From assembly GCA_964404415.1 (NCBI GenBank), contig CAYOKC010000133.1, positions 1-10,161 of the forward strand: a stretch of DNA of 10,161 bases, given 5' to 3'. Below, in pieces: positions 1-6,865 of the stretch. Each line of letters starts with the position of its first letter. Position 1 is the stretch's first letter. A program made the translations under genes and the position numbers. The DNA is from Leptolinea sp964404415. Lineage in GTDB: Bacteria > Chloroflexota > Anaerolineae > Anaerolineales > Anaerolineaceae. A model generated the notes under the pieces. It ran no database searches. It was not told the origin of the DNA and saw only the letters and a program-made list of their open reading frames with translations.

Positions 1-23
1 TTAGTTGTAACATATTGCCCATG

Positions 24-75
24 CCGGTACAACTAAAAAATCCATATAGAGCCCGGTTCAACTATTGACATATAG
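24..75 (+). repeat. Two tandem direct-repeat units in the marR promoter region
   Basis: Two copies of the pattern CCGGTWCAACTA, a short gap, then CATATAG lie side by side. The first is 24-35 plus 43-49 (7-base gap) and the second is 53-64 plus 69-75 (4-base gap). The 12-base parts differ at one position. The second copy runs into the -35 hexamer. In addition, TTAGTTGTA at 1-9 is the exact inverse of TACAACTAA at 28-36. Repeated half-sites directly upstream of a MarR gene suggest operator sites for that regulator, but protein binding is inferred. Confidence 0.6.
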
Positions 76-93
76 TTTATATGTATGTACAAT
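65..93 (+). promoter_or_regulatory. Sigma-70-type promoter of the marR unit with embedded palindrome
   Basis: A perfect TTGACA -35 box (65-70) is followed after 17 bases by TACAAT (88-93), a good -10 box. The spacer carries a 7-3-7 inverted repeat, ACATATA gtt TATATGT (68-84), overlapping the end of the -35 box. MarR proteins are dimeric winged-helix regulators that commonly bind 16-20 bp palindromes over their own promoters, so this is the best candidate autoregulatory operator. Transcription would start near base 100. Confidence 0.7.
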
Positions 94-110
94 CCATGCT
101 AGTTAACAAT

Positions 111-569
111 ATGGAAAACACAATTCTGAACGATATTTCAACTGAACTGAAAACGCTGTTCTCTGTAACCCTCAAGCAGGCAATGGACAGCTACCAGGGT
201 TATTTGCAGCAAAACGACGTTACCCCCACGCAGATGAATATGATGATCCACCTGTATTATTTGGGGTCGTGCGAGATCACGCGCATGTCCGGCGTGATGG
301 ATACAAACAAGAGCGCGGTGAGTCAACTGGTTGACCGTATGGTCAACCAGAATCTGCTGGAACGGGTGGAAGTCCCCGGTGACCGGCGTTCGCGTGAATT
401 GCATCTCACGGATCACGGTAAAAACCTGGTGGAAGGCGGTATGCGTGCCCGCCAGGAATGGTTTGAAAAGGTTTGCGCCAACCAACCTGAAGACAGCCGG
501 AAAGAGATCTACCAGGCACTCTGCCTGTTCAACCGGATTTTTTCGTCCGGCTCTTCAACCAGCGGTTAA
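111..569 (+). CDS. MarR family winged-helix transcriptional regulator
   Basis: The 152-residue product has the normal MarR length and layout: an N-terminal dimerisation helix, a winged helix-turn-helix from about residue 40 to 105, and a C-terminal helix that returns to the dimer interface. The recognition helix region is visible around NKSAVSQLVDRMV, followed by the typical wing GDRRSRELHLTDHG, with the Asp-Arg-Arg signature of the family. MarR proteins usually repress their own operon and are released by small phenolic or lipophilic ligands or by oxidation. The ATG at 111 is preferred. In-frame ATGs at 81 and 96 lie inside or before the likely transcript start, because the promoter spans 65-93. 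No clear Shine-Dalgarno precedes 111, so the 5' leader would be only about 10 bases. The gene heads a probable operon of an SDR oxidoreductase and two membrane proteins. The ligand cannot be told from sequence. Confidence 0.9.
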   Translation: MENTILNDISTELKTLFSVTLKQAMDSYQGYLQQNDVTPTQMNMMIHLYYLGSCEITRMSGVMDTNKSAVSQLVDRMVNQNLLERVEVPGDRRSRELHLTDHGKNLVEGGMRARQEWFEKVCANQPEDSRKEIYQALCLFNRIFSSGSSTSG

Positions 570-683
570 TTTGAAAGTTCAGTACGGTTATTCCATCCTC
601 AATAGTCAGGGGATGTATTTCAACGCGTCACAGTTCATGAAAGGATAATGCGTTTCCCGAAAGGAAAACACCGGATCAAGAAA

Positions 684-1553
684 ATGCGGATAGTTGTTGC
701 CGGCGCTGCCGGAAACCTTGGTTATGAAGTGACATCGGTACTGTCAGAGCATGGTCACGATGTAGTGGCCATCGATAGGAACATTCAACAGTTGGAAACG
801 CTGGGATCCAGGCTGGCCGGGTTACATCCGGTTGACCTCCGAAACCCGGAGGGGGTGGATAGTCTGCTTAAAAATGCTGACCTGGTTATCACCACGGTAG
901 GCATCGGCCGGCCCCAAAAACTGACGGATTTCCGCGATGTGGATTATCAGAGCAATCTCAACCTGCTGAATGCCGCGAAGAAAGCGGGCGTTAAAGATTT
1001 CATCTACATCTCCGTTGCCGGGGTGGATACCGATCTATCCGTCCCCCTGTTGAAAGCCAAACATGATTTTGAGGGTGAACTTACGGCCAGCGGGCTTCAT
1101 TACCTGATCATCCGCCCGTCGAGCTACTTCACCGATGTCTGGCGGACGTTTATGAGTTCCGCGCGAAAAGATTCCGTAACCCTGATTAAAACGGAAGAAG
1201 ACTTCCGCTTCAGCCCGGTACATCCGCGTGATGTGGCCGAGTTCATTGCCGCGAACCTGGTACCCGGTGACCGGATCGTCAACGTGGGCGGGCCAGAGAA
1301 TTTTACCTATCCTGAGATATCAAACCTGTGCTTTGAACTGCTCAACAAGCCGCCCAAACTGAAGATGATGTCTGTCTCTTCCTTTAAAACACTGCTCTTC
1401 TTTATGAAGCCGCTTAACCCGGCGTTGTGGAGTGTGTTCCGCTTCCTGTTGTGGGCCAGCACAACCGACCTGACCTGCCCGTCCATCGGGTCACGCACGG
1501 TTCGCGATTACCTGCGGGAGAAACTGGACAGGCAGGCGTCACAGGATTTGTAA
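684..1553 (+). CDS. Atypical SDR / NmrA-like NAD(P)-binding oxidoreductase
   Basis: The 289-residue product starts directly with a Rossmann beta strand, MRIVVAGAAGNLG. This contains the glycine-rich nucleotide-binding motif G7xxG10xxG13, with an acidic residue (Asp31) at the end of strand beta-2. The segments FIYISVAGVD (about 106-115) and LIIRPSSYFTDV (about 141-152) are typical of the atypical SDR / NAD(P)H-binding (PF13460-like) group. No clear YxxxK catalytic pair is present, which fits atypical SDRs, some of which are enzymes and some redox sensors. An in-frame ATG at 648 would add 12 basic residues (RFPKGKHRIKK). It has an AAGGA only 2 bases upstream, too close for a normal Shine-Dalgarno, so 684 is chosen on protein grounds and the start is uncertain. 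The gene follows marR by about 110 bases and precedes the DUF1295 gene by 32 bases, suggesting one transcript. Substrate unknown. Confidence 0.85.
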   Translation: MRIVVAGAAGNLGYEVTSVLSEHGHDVVAIDRNIQQLETLGSRLAGLHPVDLRNPEGVDSLLKNADLVITTVGIGRPQKLTDFRDVDYQSNLNLLNAAKKAGVKDFIYISVAGVDTDLSVPLLKAKHDFEGELTASGLHYLIIRPSSYFTDVWRTFMSSARKDSVTLIKTEEDFRFSPVHPRDVAEFIAANLVPGDRIVNVGGPENFTYPEISNLCFELLNKPPKLKMMSVSSFKTLLFFMKPLNPALWSVFRFLLWASTTDLTCPSIGSRTVRDYLREKLDRQASQDL

Positions 1554-1585
1554 TTCCAAACGATATATACATAACAGGAGCAATC

Positions 1586-2401
1586 ATGTCCAATGAAATT
1601 CTTGCCATCCTGCCGCTATTGGCGGTTATTACACTGCTGATCACGGCTGTGGGTTTCCGCCGGATGGTCTACTTCCTAAATATCGGGTACGCCTTTTCTC
1701 TTGTGGCTGTCGCCGTGGTGTCTCTGATCTTGCTGCGGGCCAATGCCACTCTTTTGACCGTGCTGCTGGCGGCCGGGATCGTTTTCTGGGGGCTACGCCT
1801 GGGTATCTTCGTCACCAAACGCGAGTTGAGCAAGGGATATGAAAAAGAGCGCGCCCGCATCGATAAAGAATACGGTGGCATCACCCTGCCCATCAAATTC
1901 GCCATCTGGATATCCGTCAGCGTGTTGTACCTGATGATGGTATTTCCGCTGCTGTTCAGCCTTGATTCCCCGGCGGCCAGCGTGACAGCCACCGTTTTTC
2001 AGATCATCGGCCTGGTGTTGATGGTAGGGGGTTTGATTCTTGAGGGAATCGCCGATAAACAAAAATCCGCGTTCAAAGCAAAATATCCGTCCGCGTTCTG
2101 TAATACCGGCCTGTACAGTCTGATCCGCTGCCCGAACTACCTGGGTGAGATCATCTTCTGGATCGGTGTCTGGGTGATGGGCATCGGGTTCTATAAAACC
2201 GCCCTGGAATGGGTGATCAGCCTGATCGGTATGGTGTGCATTGTCTACATCATGTTTGGTTCCACCAAACGGCTTGAAAAGACGCAGATCTCCCGCTATG
2301 GAAACCTGCCTGAATTCCAGAAATATTCAAAATCAGTCCCGATCCTTATCCCCTGGCTACCCCTCTATACACTACAGGATTCAAAGGTAAATAAAAAATG
2401 A
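1586..2401 (+). CDS. DUF1295 / steroid 5-alpha-reductase-like integral membrane protein
   Basis: The 271-residue product is strongly hydrophobic, with about six or seven predicted membrane spans (roughly 4-22, 30-50, 56-75, 104-124, 136-153, 186-204 and 208-226). The C-terminal signature GLYSLIRCPNYLGE (175-188) corresponds to the GLWRYSRHPNYFGE-like motif of DUF1295, a relative of steroid 5-alpha-reductases and isoprenylcysteine methyltransferases. Members are thought to act on lipid or isoprenoid-like substrates with NADPH or SAM, but most bacterial ones are uncharacterised. The His of the usual RHPNY is Cys182 here. The start at 1586 is set by AGGAG at 1576-1580, five bases upstream. A longer in-frame extension to 1427 would run inside the SDR gene in another frame and is rejected. 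The gene's stop overlaps the next start. Grouping with a MarR regulator and an SDR hints at lipid modification or detoxification; that is inference. Confidence 0.85.
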   Translation: MSNEILAILPLLAVITLLITAVGFRRMVYFLNIGYAFSLVAVAVVSLILLRANATLLTVLLAAGIVFWGLRLGIFVTKRELSKGYEKERARIDKEYGGITLPIKFAIWISVSVLYLMMVFPLLFSLDSPAASVTATVFQIIGLVLMVGGLILEGIADKQKSAFKAKYPSAFCNTGLYSLIRCPNYLGEIIFWIGVWVMGIGFYKTALEWVISLIGMVCIVYIMFGSTKRLEKTQISRYGNLPEFQKYSKSVPILIPWLPLYTLQDSKVNKK

Positions 2402-2946
2402 CCATCCCACGTAAGCCTATCTCTAATACCCGTCAGATCATCGTAAAGGTCTTGATTTTCTGGGTTCTATTTCTGATACTTCATTTTGCGTATGGTTGGT
2501 TTCCTAATCCGGTTGTCGCAGTTTTTAGTGGAATCAATGAATCATTTCTGCAGCATGCCAAGATCGGTTTTATTTCATACTCAATAGCATCGGTAATTGA
2601 GTATTTCTTATACGGTAAAGCATCAAAGTCTCCCGGAGATTTCTTTTTCGCCAGAGTCCTTACCTCTTTGATCCTTCCCTGGATCATGTTTGCTGTTTAT
2701 TACATTGCCCCCGCATTTTATGGCAAACCCATGCCAACCATTCCCCTTGAGATCATTTATGCCAATATTGTCCTGTTGATCATTGGTGTGATATTGGCTG
2801 AATTCGAAAGGGACCTTAAGACCACATCTTTTTCGGCGTTCAATAGGGTTATCTTGCCGGTATTATGGGCACTATGCCTCGTAGAAATGGTGATGTTTAC
2901 TTTTCAGATACCCTGGGTGGATTTCTTTCGCGAGGTTTTGATTTAA
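2398..2946 (+). CDS. Small polytopic membrane protein, DUF6512-like
   Basis: The 182-residue product has about five hydrophobic spans (roughly 16-34, 56-72, 86-106, 118-136 and 150-170). The motif GINESFLQHAK (45-55), following a short HFAYGWFPNP stretch, resembles the conserved NESVWEH-type motif of DUF6512 membrane proteins. I assign the family from memory of that motif only. Function is unknown. Its ATG overlaps the stop of the DUF1295 gene in an ATGA arrangement, so translation is probably coupled and the two proteins may act together in the membrane. The gene is visibly richer in A and T than the genes on either side, which may reflect its hydrophobic codons or a separate origin. It is the last gene before an intrinsic terminator. 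Confidence 0.75.
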   Translation: MTIPRKPISNTRQIIVKVLIFWVLFLILHFAYGWFPNPVVAVFSGINESFLQHAKIGFISYSIASVIEYFLYGKASKSPGDFFFARVLTSLILPWIMFAVYYIAPAFYGKPMPTIPLEIIYANIVLLIIGVILAEFERDLKTTSFSAFNRVILPVLWALCLVEMVMFTFQIPWVDFFREVLI

Positions 2947-2976
2947 GATAGTGCCAGAAGAATATGCTATTTATCA

Positions 2977-3011
2977 GGTGGATTCACTACCGAATCCACC
3001 TTTTCGTTTTT
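2977..3011 (+). terminator. Intrinsic terminator closing the marR operon
   Basis: A perfect 9-bp stem, GGTGGATTC (2977-2985) with GAATCCACC (2992-3000), encloses a 6-base loop and is followed by TTTTCGTTTTT. It lies 31 bases after the stop of the DUF6512-like gene and on the same strand, so it most likely ends transcription of the marR-SDR-membrane protein unit and separates it from the GH5 gene. Confidence 0.9.
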
Positions 3012-3018
3012 CATAATA

Positions 3019-3047
3019 TTGGTGATAATAAACTGTCCGGGTACGAT
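3019..3047 (+). promoter_or_regulatory. Weak candidate promoter upstream of the GH5 gene
   Basis: TTGGTG (3019-3024) is followed after 17 bases by TACGAT (3042-3047). The spacing is ideal but both hexamers are only partial matches. Because a terminator ends at 3011 and the GH5 gene starts at 3120, a promoter is expected in this gap; this is the best pair I can see. Confidence 0.3.
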
Positions 3048-3119
3048 ACGCGCTCCCTATCGAAACCGGTATACATCGGGGAATAACCCATTTCTATATG
3101 TTTAAGGACATAAAATCAT

Positions 3120-4151
3120 ATGAAGAAATCAGTTTTAAATACCGGCATCAATCTGGGCGGTTGGATCTCCCAGTACCCTTCGTTTGACCACAATCATTTC
3201 AAATCCTTTATTACCGCGTCTGATATTGACCGTATCGCCGGCTGGGGTTTTGACCATGTCCGCCTGCCGGTGGATTACCCTGTGATCGAAGATGACGCGA
3301 ATCCCGGGGTGTTGAAGGAAGACGGCATGGCCTATATCGAAGCATGCCTGGGGTGGTGCGCGAAGCACAAGTTGCCCGTCATCCTTGACCTACACAAAGC
3401 GCCCGGCTTTGCTTTTGATGAGCACAGCAAGATTGACCTCTTTACCAGCCCGGCCCTTCAGGAGCGTTTCATCAACCTGTGGAAGTCGATCGCCCGGCGG
3501 TATGCCGGCAAACTGGAAGACGAACTGGCGTTTGAACTGCTGAATGAGATCAATCTACCGGATTCTTCCCCATGGAACGCGCTGGTAAAAAAGACGGTGG
3601 CCGCGATCCGGGAGATCGACCCGCGGCGGCTCATTGTGTTGGGCGGAAATTACTACAATTCCGCCAGTGAGTTGAAGAATCTTGACCTGCTGCCCGATGA
3701 CAACATCCTTTACACTTTCCACTTTTACCTGCCGTTATGCGTCACCCACCAGAAAGCTCCCTGGGTACCGGCGCTGCTGGAATACAACCACACAATTAAC
3801 TACCCCGGAGAAAAAGCCGAAGGGTTGGAAAAGTTCGTTCACGATTCGACCCATGTATTCGCCGAAGAAATTGGCACCGCGTTTGACAAAGAATACCTGC
3901 GCGCATGCATGCTGCCGGCTGTTGAATTTGCCCGAAAGACAGGCCAGGTGGTGTATTGTGGCGAATTTGGCGTATATGAAATCGCGCCTATGGCTACCCG
4001 TTTGAATTGGACACGTGATGTGGTGGACCTATTAAAAGAATACAACCTTGGGCACGCGCTTTGGTCATACAAGGCACTGGATTTCGGCCTGGTGGATAAA
4101 GACGGCAACGTTGTCAATGAAGAACTGGTAAAGATCGCGGTTACGCGATAA
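3120..4151 (+). CDS. Glycoside hydrolase family 5 (cellulase/BglC-like), cytoplasmic
   Basis: The 343-residue product is a single (beta/alpha)8-barrel domain of the GH5 type, hydrolysing beta-linked glucans, mannans or related glycosides with retention of configuration. Visible landmarks are GINLGGW (9-15), GFDHVRLPVDYP (43-54, with the conserved Arg48), VILDLHKAPG (87-96, His92), the acid/base Glu143 in LLNEIN, His201/Tyr203 in FHFY, the nucleophile Glu282 in YCGEFGVY, and the aromatic platform Trp315. There is no signal peptide or membrane anchor, so it should act in the cytoplasm on imported oligosaccharides or glycoconjugates. AAGGA at 3104-3108 serves as the ribosome site, 11 bases before the ATG. 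The gene is followed at 41 bases by an NAD-dependent epimerase-like gene. The exact substrate cannot be assigned; exo-beta-glucanase or beta-glucosidase-like activity is plausible. Confidence 0.9.
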   Translation: MKKSVLNTGINLGGWISQYPSFDHNHFKSFITASDIDRIAGWGFDHVRLPVDYPVIEDDANPGVLKEDGMAYIEACLGWCAKHKLPVILDLHKAPGFAFDEHSKIDLFTSPALQERFINLWKSIARRYAGKLEDELAFELLNEINLPDSSPWNALVKKTVAAIREIDPRRLIVLGGNYYNSASELKNLDLLPDDNILYTFHFYLPLCVTHQKAPWVPALLEYNHTINYPGEKAEGLEKFVHDSTHVFAEEIGTAFDKEYLRACMLPAVEFARKTGQVVYCGEFGVYEIAPMATRLNWTRDVVDLLKEYNLGHALWSYKALDFGLVDKDGNVVNEELVKIAVTR

Positions 4152-4192
4152 TCAGTCTACTGGTACATTGAAGAACAGAAGGAGACGGGATA

Positions 4193-5212
4193 ATGAAAAT
4201 CCTATTTATTGGCGGAACCGGACTGATCAGCACAGCCTGCTCGGAACTCGCGGTCAAACGCGGACATGACCTGACCATACTTAACCGGGCACAGACAAAG
4301 AAGATCGCCATGTCCGAAGGCGCCCATCTCCTGACGGCCGACATGCGCGGTGACTTTGACGAATTGAAAAAAATACTTGACCAACACACCTTTGATGTGG
4401 TGGTTGATTGGATCGTTTTCACACCGGAACACATTGAGCGCGACATCCAGCTATTTAAAGGCCGGGTGAAGCAGTTCATGTTCATCAGTTCAGCCAGCGC
4501 TTACCAGAAACCGGTAAAGAATTACCTCATTACCGAAGAAACCCCGCTGGAAAACCCGTACTGGCAGTATTCACGTGACAAGATCGCCTGTGAAGACTTG
4601 CTGATGGATGCCTACCGTAGGGAAGGCTTCCCGGTGACCATCATCCGCCCGTCTTTAACCTATGGCTATACCCAGGTACCCCTGTGTACCGGCAGTTGGC
4701 TGCATCCGTACACCATGCTCGACCGCATTAAAAAGGGAAAGAAAGTCATCATTCCCGGTGACGGCACCTCGCTGTGGGTGTGTACCTGGAATGGCGATTT
4801 TGCCGTGGGGCTGGTAGGGTTGTTTGGCAACCCGAAGGCGTTGGGTGAAGCCTTCCAGATCACCTCGGATGAAGTGCTCACCTGGAACCAGTTATATGAA
4901 CAAACGGCTGACGCGTACGGAGTTAAGTTGAATCCCGTGCATATCGCCTCTGACTGGCTGGCTGCCTGGGATGCGGATGAGTACACCGGCTCGTTGACCG
5001 GTGATAAAGCGAACAGTGTGGTGTTTGATAACAGCAAGATCAAGCGATTTGTTCCGGAGTTTGACTGCAAAGTCACCTGGGCCGAGGGCGTCAAACGCGC
5101 GGTGGACTGGTTCGAGGCGGACCCGTCACGCCAGACTATTGATGAAGAAGCCAATAAGGAATGGGACGCGATGATCGCCGCGTACGAAGCTTCACTGCCG
5201 AAGAAAAAATAA
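4193..5212 (+). CDS. NAD-dependent epimerase/dehydratase-like extended SDR
   Basis: The 339-residue product begins with a Rossmann fold, MKILFIGGTGLIS, whose glycine motif is GGTGLIS (7-13). The strand-4 segment FMFISSASAY (95-104) and the catalytic YxxxK pair (Tyr126 and Lys130 in QYSRDK) follow, then IIRPSLTYG (150-158), all typical of extended SDRs such as nucleotide-sugar epimerases and reductases. The third Gly of the usual GxxGxxG is Ser13, as in the group related to chloroplast CSP41 and isoflavone-reductase-like proteins. A strong AAGGAG at 4179-4184, eight bases upstream, fixes the start. Position between a GH5 hydrolase and a methyltransferase suggests a role in processing sugars or glycosides, but the substrate is unknown. 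The C-terminal part (about 200-339) would form the substrate-binding lid and is not recognisable in detail. Confidence 0.88.
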   Translation: MKILFIGGTGLISTACSELAVKRGHDLTILNRAQTKKIAMSEGAHLLTADMRGDFDELKKILDQHTFDVVVDWIVFTPEHIERDIQLFKGRVKQFMFISSASAYQKPVKNYLITEETPLENPYWQYSRDKIACEDLLMDAYRREGFPVTIIRPSLTYGYTQVPLCTGSWLHPYTMLDRIKKGKKVIIPGDGTSLWVCTWNGDFAVGLVGLFGNPKALGEAFQITSDEVLTWNQLYEQTADAYGVKLNPVHIASDWLAAWDADEYTGSLTGDKANSVVFDNSKIKRFVPEFDCKVTWAEGVKRAVDWFEADPSRQTIDEEANKEWDAMIAAYEASLPKKK

Positions 5213-5226
5213 TCCCCGCCCGCGTT

Positions 5227-5230
5227 GGAG
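5227..5230 (+). promoter_or_regulatory. Ribosome binding site that fixes the methyltransferase start
   Basis: GGAG sits six bases before the ATG at 5237, an ideal spacing. A possible in-frame TTG start at 5225 overlaps this site and is therefore unlikely. Confidence 0.7.
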
Positions 5231-5236
5231 CCTGCG

Positions 5237-5887
5237 ATGAACCGTTACGATCCGGATGAAACCCGGCGCTGCTATGACCTGGCGGCTGCCGAATACTCGA
5301 AGAAATTTGTCAACGAACTGGATGGCAAGCCGTTTGACCGCAACCTGCTGGAACGCTACGCGCGGATGCTGCCGGAAGGCGGGATGGTATATGAGTGCGG
5401 CTGCGGATCCGGTCATATCGGCCAGTACCTCTTTGACCAGGGCCGCCAGAAGGTGACCGGTCTGGATTTCTCAGAGAAATCCATTGAACAGGCCCGAAGA
5501 TCCTTCCCGGATCTCGAATTCCAGGTGGATAATATGCTCGATTCGAAAATGCCATCAGGATCCGCGGACGGAATCCTGGCATTCTACGCGATTGTGCATT
5601 TCACATACCGCGAGGTGGGAAAAACGCTATCGGAGTGGTTCCGCTTCCTCAAACCGGACGGCCTGTGCCTGTTCAGCTACCATGTGGGTAAAGAAATCGT
5701 GCCGGTTGAGAATTTTCTGGATATACCCGGCGCCGGCGCTATCTGGCGTTTCTTGAAAACGGACCGCGTTGTTCAATTGGCGGAAAGAGCCGGTTTCCAG
5801 TTGTTTGAAGCGGTAGAGCGCTACCCGTATGCAGGGGCGGAACACCCCAGCCGGCGGGCGTACGTCATCCTGCGCAAGCCGGATTAA
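5237..5887 (+). CDS. Class I SAM-dependent methyltransferase
   Basis: The 216-residue product has the seven-strand Rossmann-like methyltransferase layout. Motif I is VYECGCGSGHIG (51-62), which binds the methionine part of SAM. Motif II is VTGLDFSEKSIEQAR, where Asp77 should contact the ribose. A later segment, DGILAFYAIVHF, forms strand 4, and FRFLKPDGLCLFSYH is the typical post-strand region of UbiE/Methyltransf_11-type enzymes. The N-terminal helix YDLAAAEYSKKF is the usual cap. Such enzymes methylate small molecules; the substrate cannot be inferred. The gene follows the epimerase-like SDR by 24 bases, so co-transcription with it and the GH5 gene is likely. No intrinsic terminator is visible after its stop. 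Confidence 0.88.
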   Translation: MNRYDPDETRRCYDLAAAEYSKKFVNELDGKPFDRNLLERYARMLPEGGMVYECGCGSGHIGQYLFDQGRQKVTGLDFSEKSIEQARRSFPDLEFQVDNMLDSKMPSGSADGILAFYAIVHFTYREVGKTLSEWFRFLKPDGLCLFSYHVGKEIVPVENFLDIPGAGAIWRFLKTDRVVQLAERAGFQLFEAVERYPYAGAEHPSRRAYVILRKPD

Positions 5888-6007
5888 CCGGATCAAATTA
5901 CAGTTTCGCAACTTTCAGGTTAGAAAATGGCCTATTCTGCCTGTACTCCTGTATACTTGAAACAATCACCGTGATAATGCGAATATAACTGCCGGCGGGG
6001 AGAGACG

Positions 6008-6805
6008 ATGGTTTTTTCCATAATAATGATCATTCTGGGATTATTTGCCTTGATCAAGGGTGAGATAAAGATCACGGCAAGTAAACGCATCGCGGCAATT
6101 CTGTCACGCGTTCTGGGACTCGCGCTTATCGCCGGAGGGGTGGTTGGAATCGCGGTGAATCCTTTCATCAGTATTTCTGTACTGGCGCTGGCAATTATTT
6201 TTGGACTGCTATTCGCGCAGCAAATCCCTGATGAAGAAAATTTGGCAACGGAAAATCGCAATACAAATTTGACCCCGCTGCAACCGGAAATGGCTTTCGC
6301 GGCGGCCGGGTCATCGTATTTTGCCGGGAAGATGCCTTCGCTGAAAAACGTTGACTCATCCGATACGCTGCCGTTACCGCATGTCTATTCTGAATACATC
6401 GTCTACAATATGCGCTCTTCATTTAAAAAGAAACCCGGGCAGCCGCGCCAGTGCATCAAATGCGGCGAGTTGTTGGTTTCTACTCCCATCCAAGCGTCAT
6501 TGAGTGTGCGTTCGGATCTGAGCCCGAAAGAATTGAAGACCAACCACCGCTTTTCCTATCTGTTCACCTGCGAGAAATGTCACTGGTGGTGTCTGCGGGA
6601 AAACTGGAAATCCGGAAGCATAGCAAACTATGTCTTTGACTACCTGGTGGTTGGCGCCATTCACGGCAGCGCGATGTCATCCAACCTGTATTCGTCTCCC
6701 ACGTTCAACGGTCAACCCTGGCTGGCGGCGATGCAGGAGCCGAACCTGTATGGCGAGGCGGAACCCCTTCCCGCTGACCTTAAGCGAATTTTCCCGGCAG
6801 TATAG
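6008..6805 (+). CDS. Unknown membrane-anchored protein with zinc-ribbon-like double CxxC
   Basis: I do not recognise this 265-residue protein. Its N-terminus has two or three hydrophobic segments (about 1-17, 35-50 and 54-71), separated by the short basic stretch KITASKR (21-27). A polar linker follows (72-140). The middle carries two cysteine pairs, CIKC (149-152) and CEKC (188-191), with another Cys at 195, a spacing compatible with a structural zinc ribbon or rubredoxin-like knuckle facing the cytoplasm. The C-terminal third (about 200-265) has a hydrophobic stretch at 207-218 and then Gly/Pro-rich sequence. A GGGGAGAG tract just upstream supports the ATG at 6008. It stands apart from its neighbours, with 120 bases before it and 60 after, so it may be a separate transcription unit. 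Function unknown. Confidence 0.75.
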   Translation: MVFSIIMIILGLFALIKGEIKITASKRIAAILSRVLGLALIAGGVVGIAVNPFISISVLALAIIFGLLFAQQIPDEENLATENRNTNLTPLQPEMAFAAAGSSYFAGKMPSLKNVDSSDTLPLPHVYSEYIVYNMRSSFKKKPGQPRQCIKCGELLVSTPIQASLSVRSDLSPKELKTNHRFSYLFTCEKCHWWCLRENWKSGSIANYVFDYLVVGAIHGSAMSSNLYSSPTFNGQPWLAAMQEPNLYGEAEPLPADLKRIFPAV

Positions 6806-6830
6806 GTATATCAAAGACTTTTTTAGAAAA

Positions 6831-6859
6831 TGTAAAAAATGCCCGTTTTGGGCTAAAAT
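6831..6859 (+). promoter_or_regulatory. Candidate promoter of the nucleotidyltransferase cassette
   Basis: TAAAAT (6854-6859) is a good -10 box. The -35 at 6831-6836 (TGTAAA) is poor. The predicted transcript start coincides with the ATG at 6866, and no Shine-Dalgarno is visible, so translation may be leaderless. A short GCCC/GGGC hairpin (6841-6853) lies in the spacer. Confidence 0.3.
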
Positions 6860-6865
6860 TAACAT

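Noticed and set aside
534..551. CCGGA/TCCGG hairpin with internal T run near the end of marR
   Set aside because: The T run is in the loop, not after the stem, and the hairpin is inside the coding region, so it is not a terminator.
1427..1585. N-terminal extension of the DUF1295 gene
   Set aside because: It overlaps the end of the SDR gene in another frame, encodes a polar Pro/Gly-rich stretch with no family match, and lies before a strong AGGAG directly ahead of the ATG at 1586.
3044..3062. CGATA/TATCG inverted repeat upstream of the GH5 gene
   Set aside because: The arms are only 5 bases with a 9-base spacer, within chance expectation for a 100-base gap.
5957..5989. TTGAAA ... TATAAC as a promoter for the 6008 gene
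   Set aside because: The spacer would be 21 bases, too long for a normal sigma-70 promoter; no better pair was found in the 120-base gap.
6841..6860. GCCC/GGGC hairpin after the 6008-6805 gene as a terminator
   Set aside because: The stem is only 4 bp and is followed by TAAAATT rather than a T tract; it better fits as part of the promoter spacer of the next gene.
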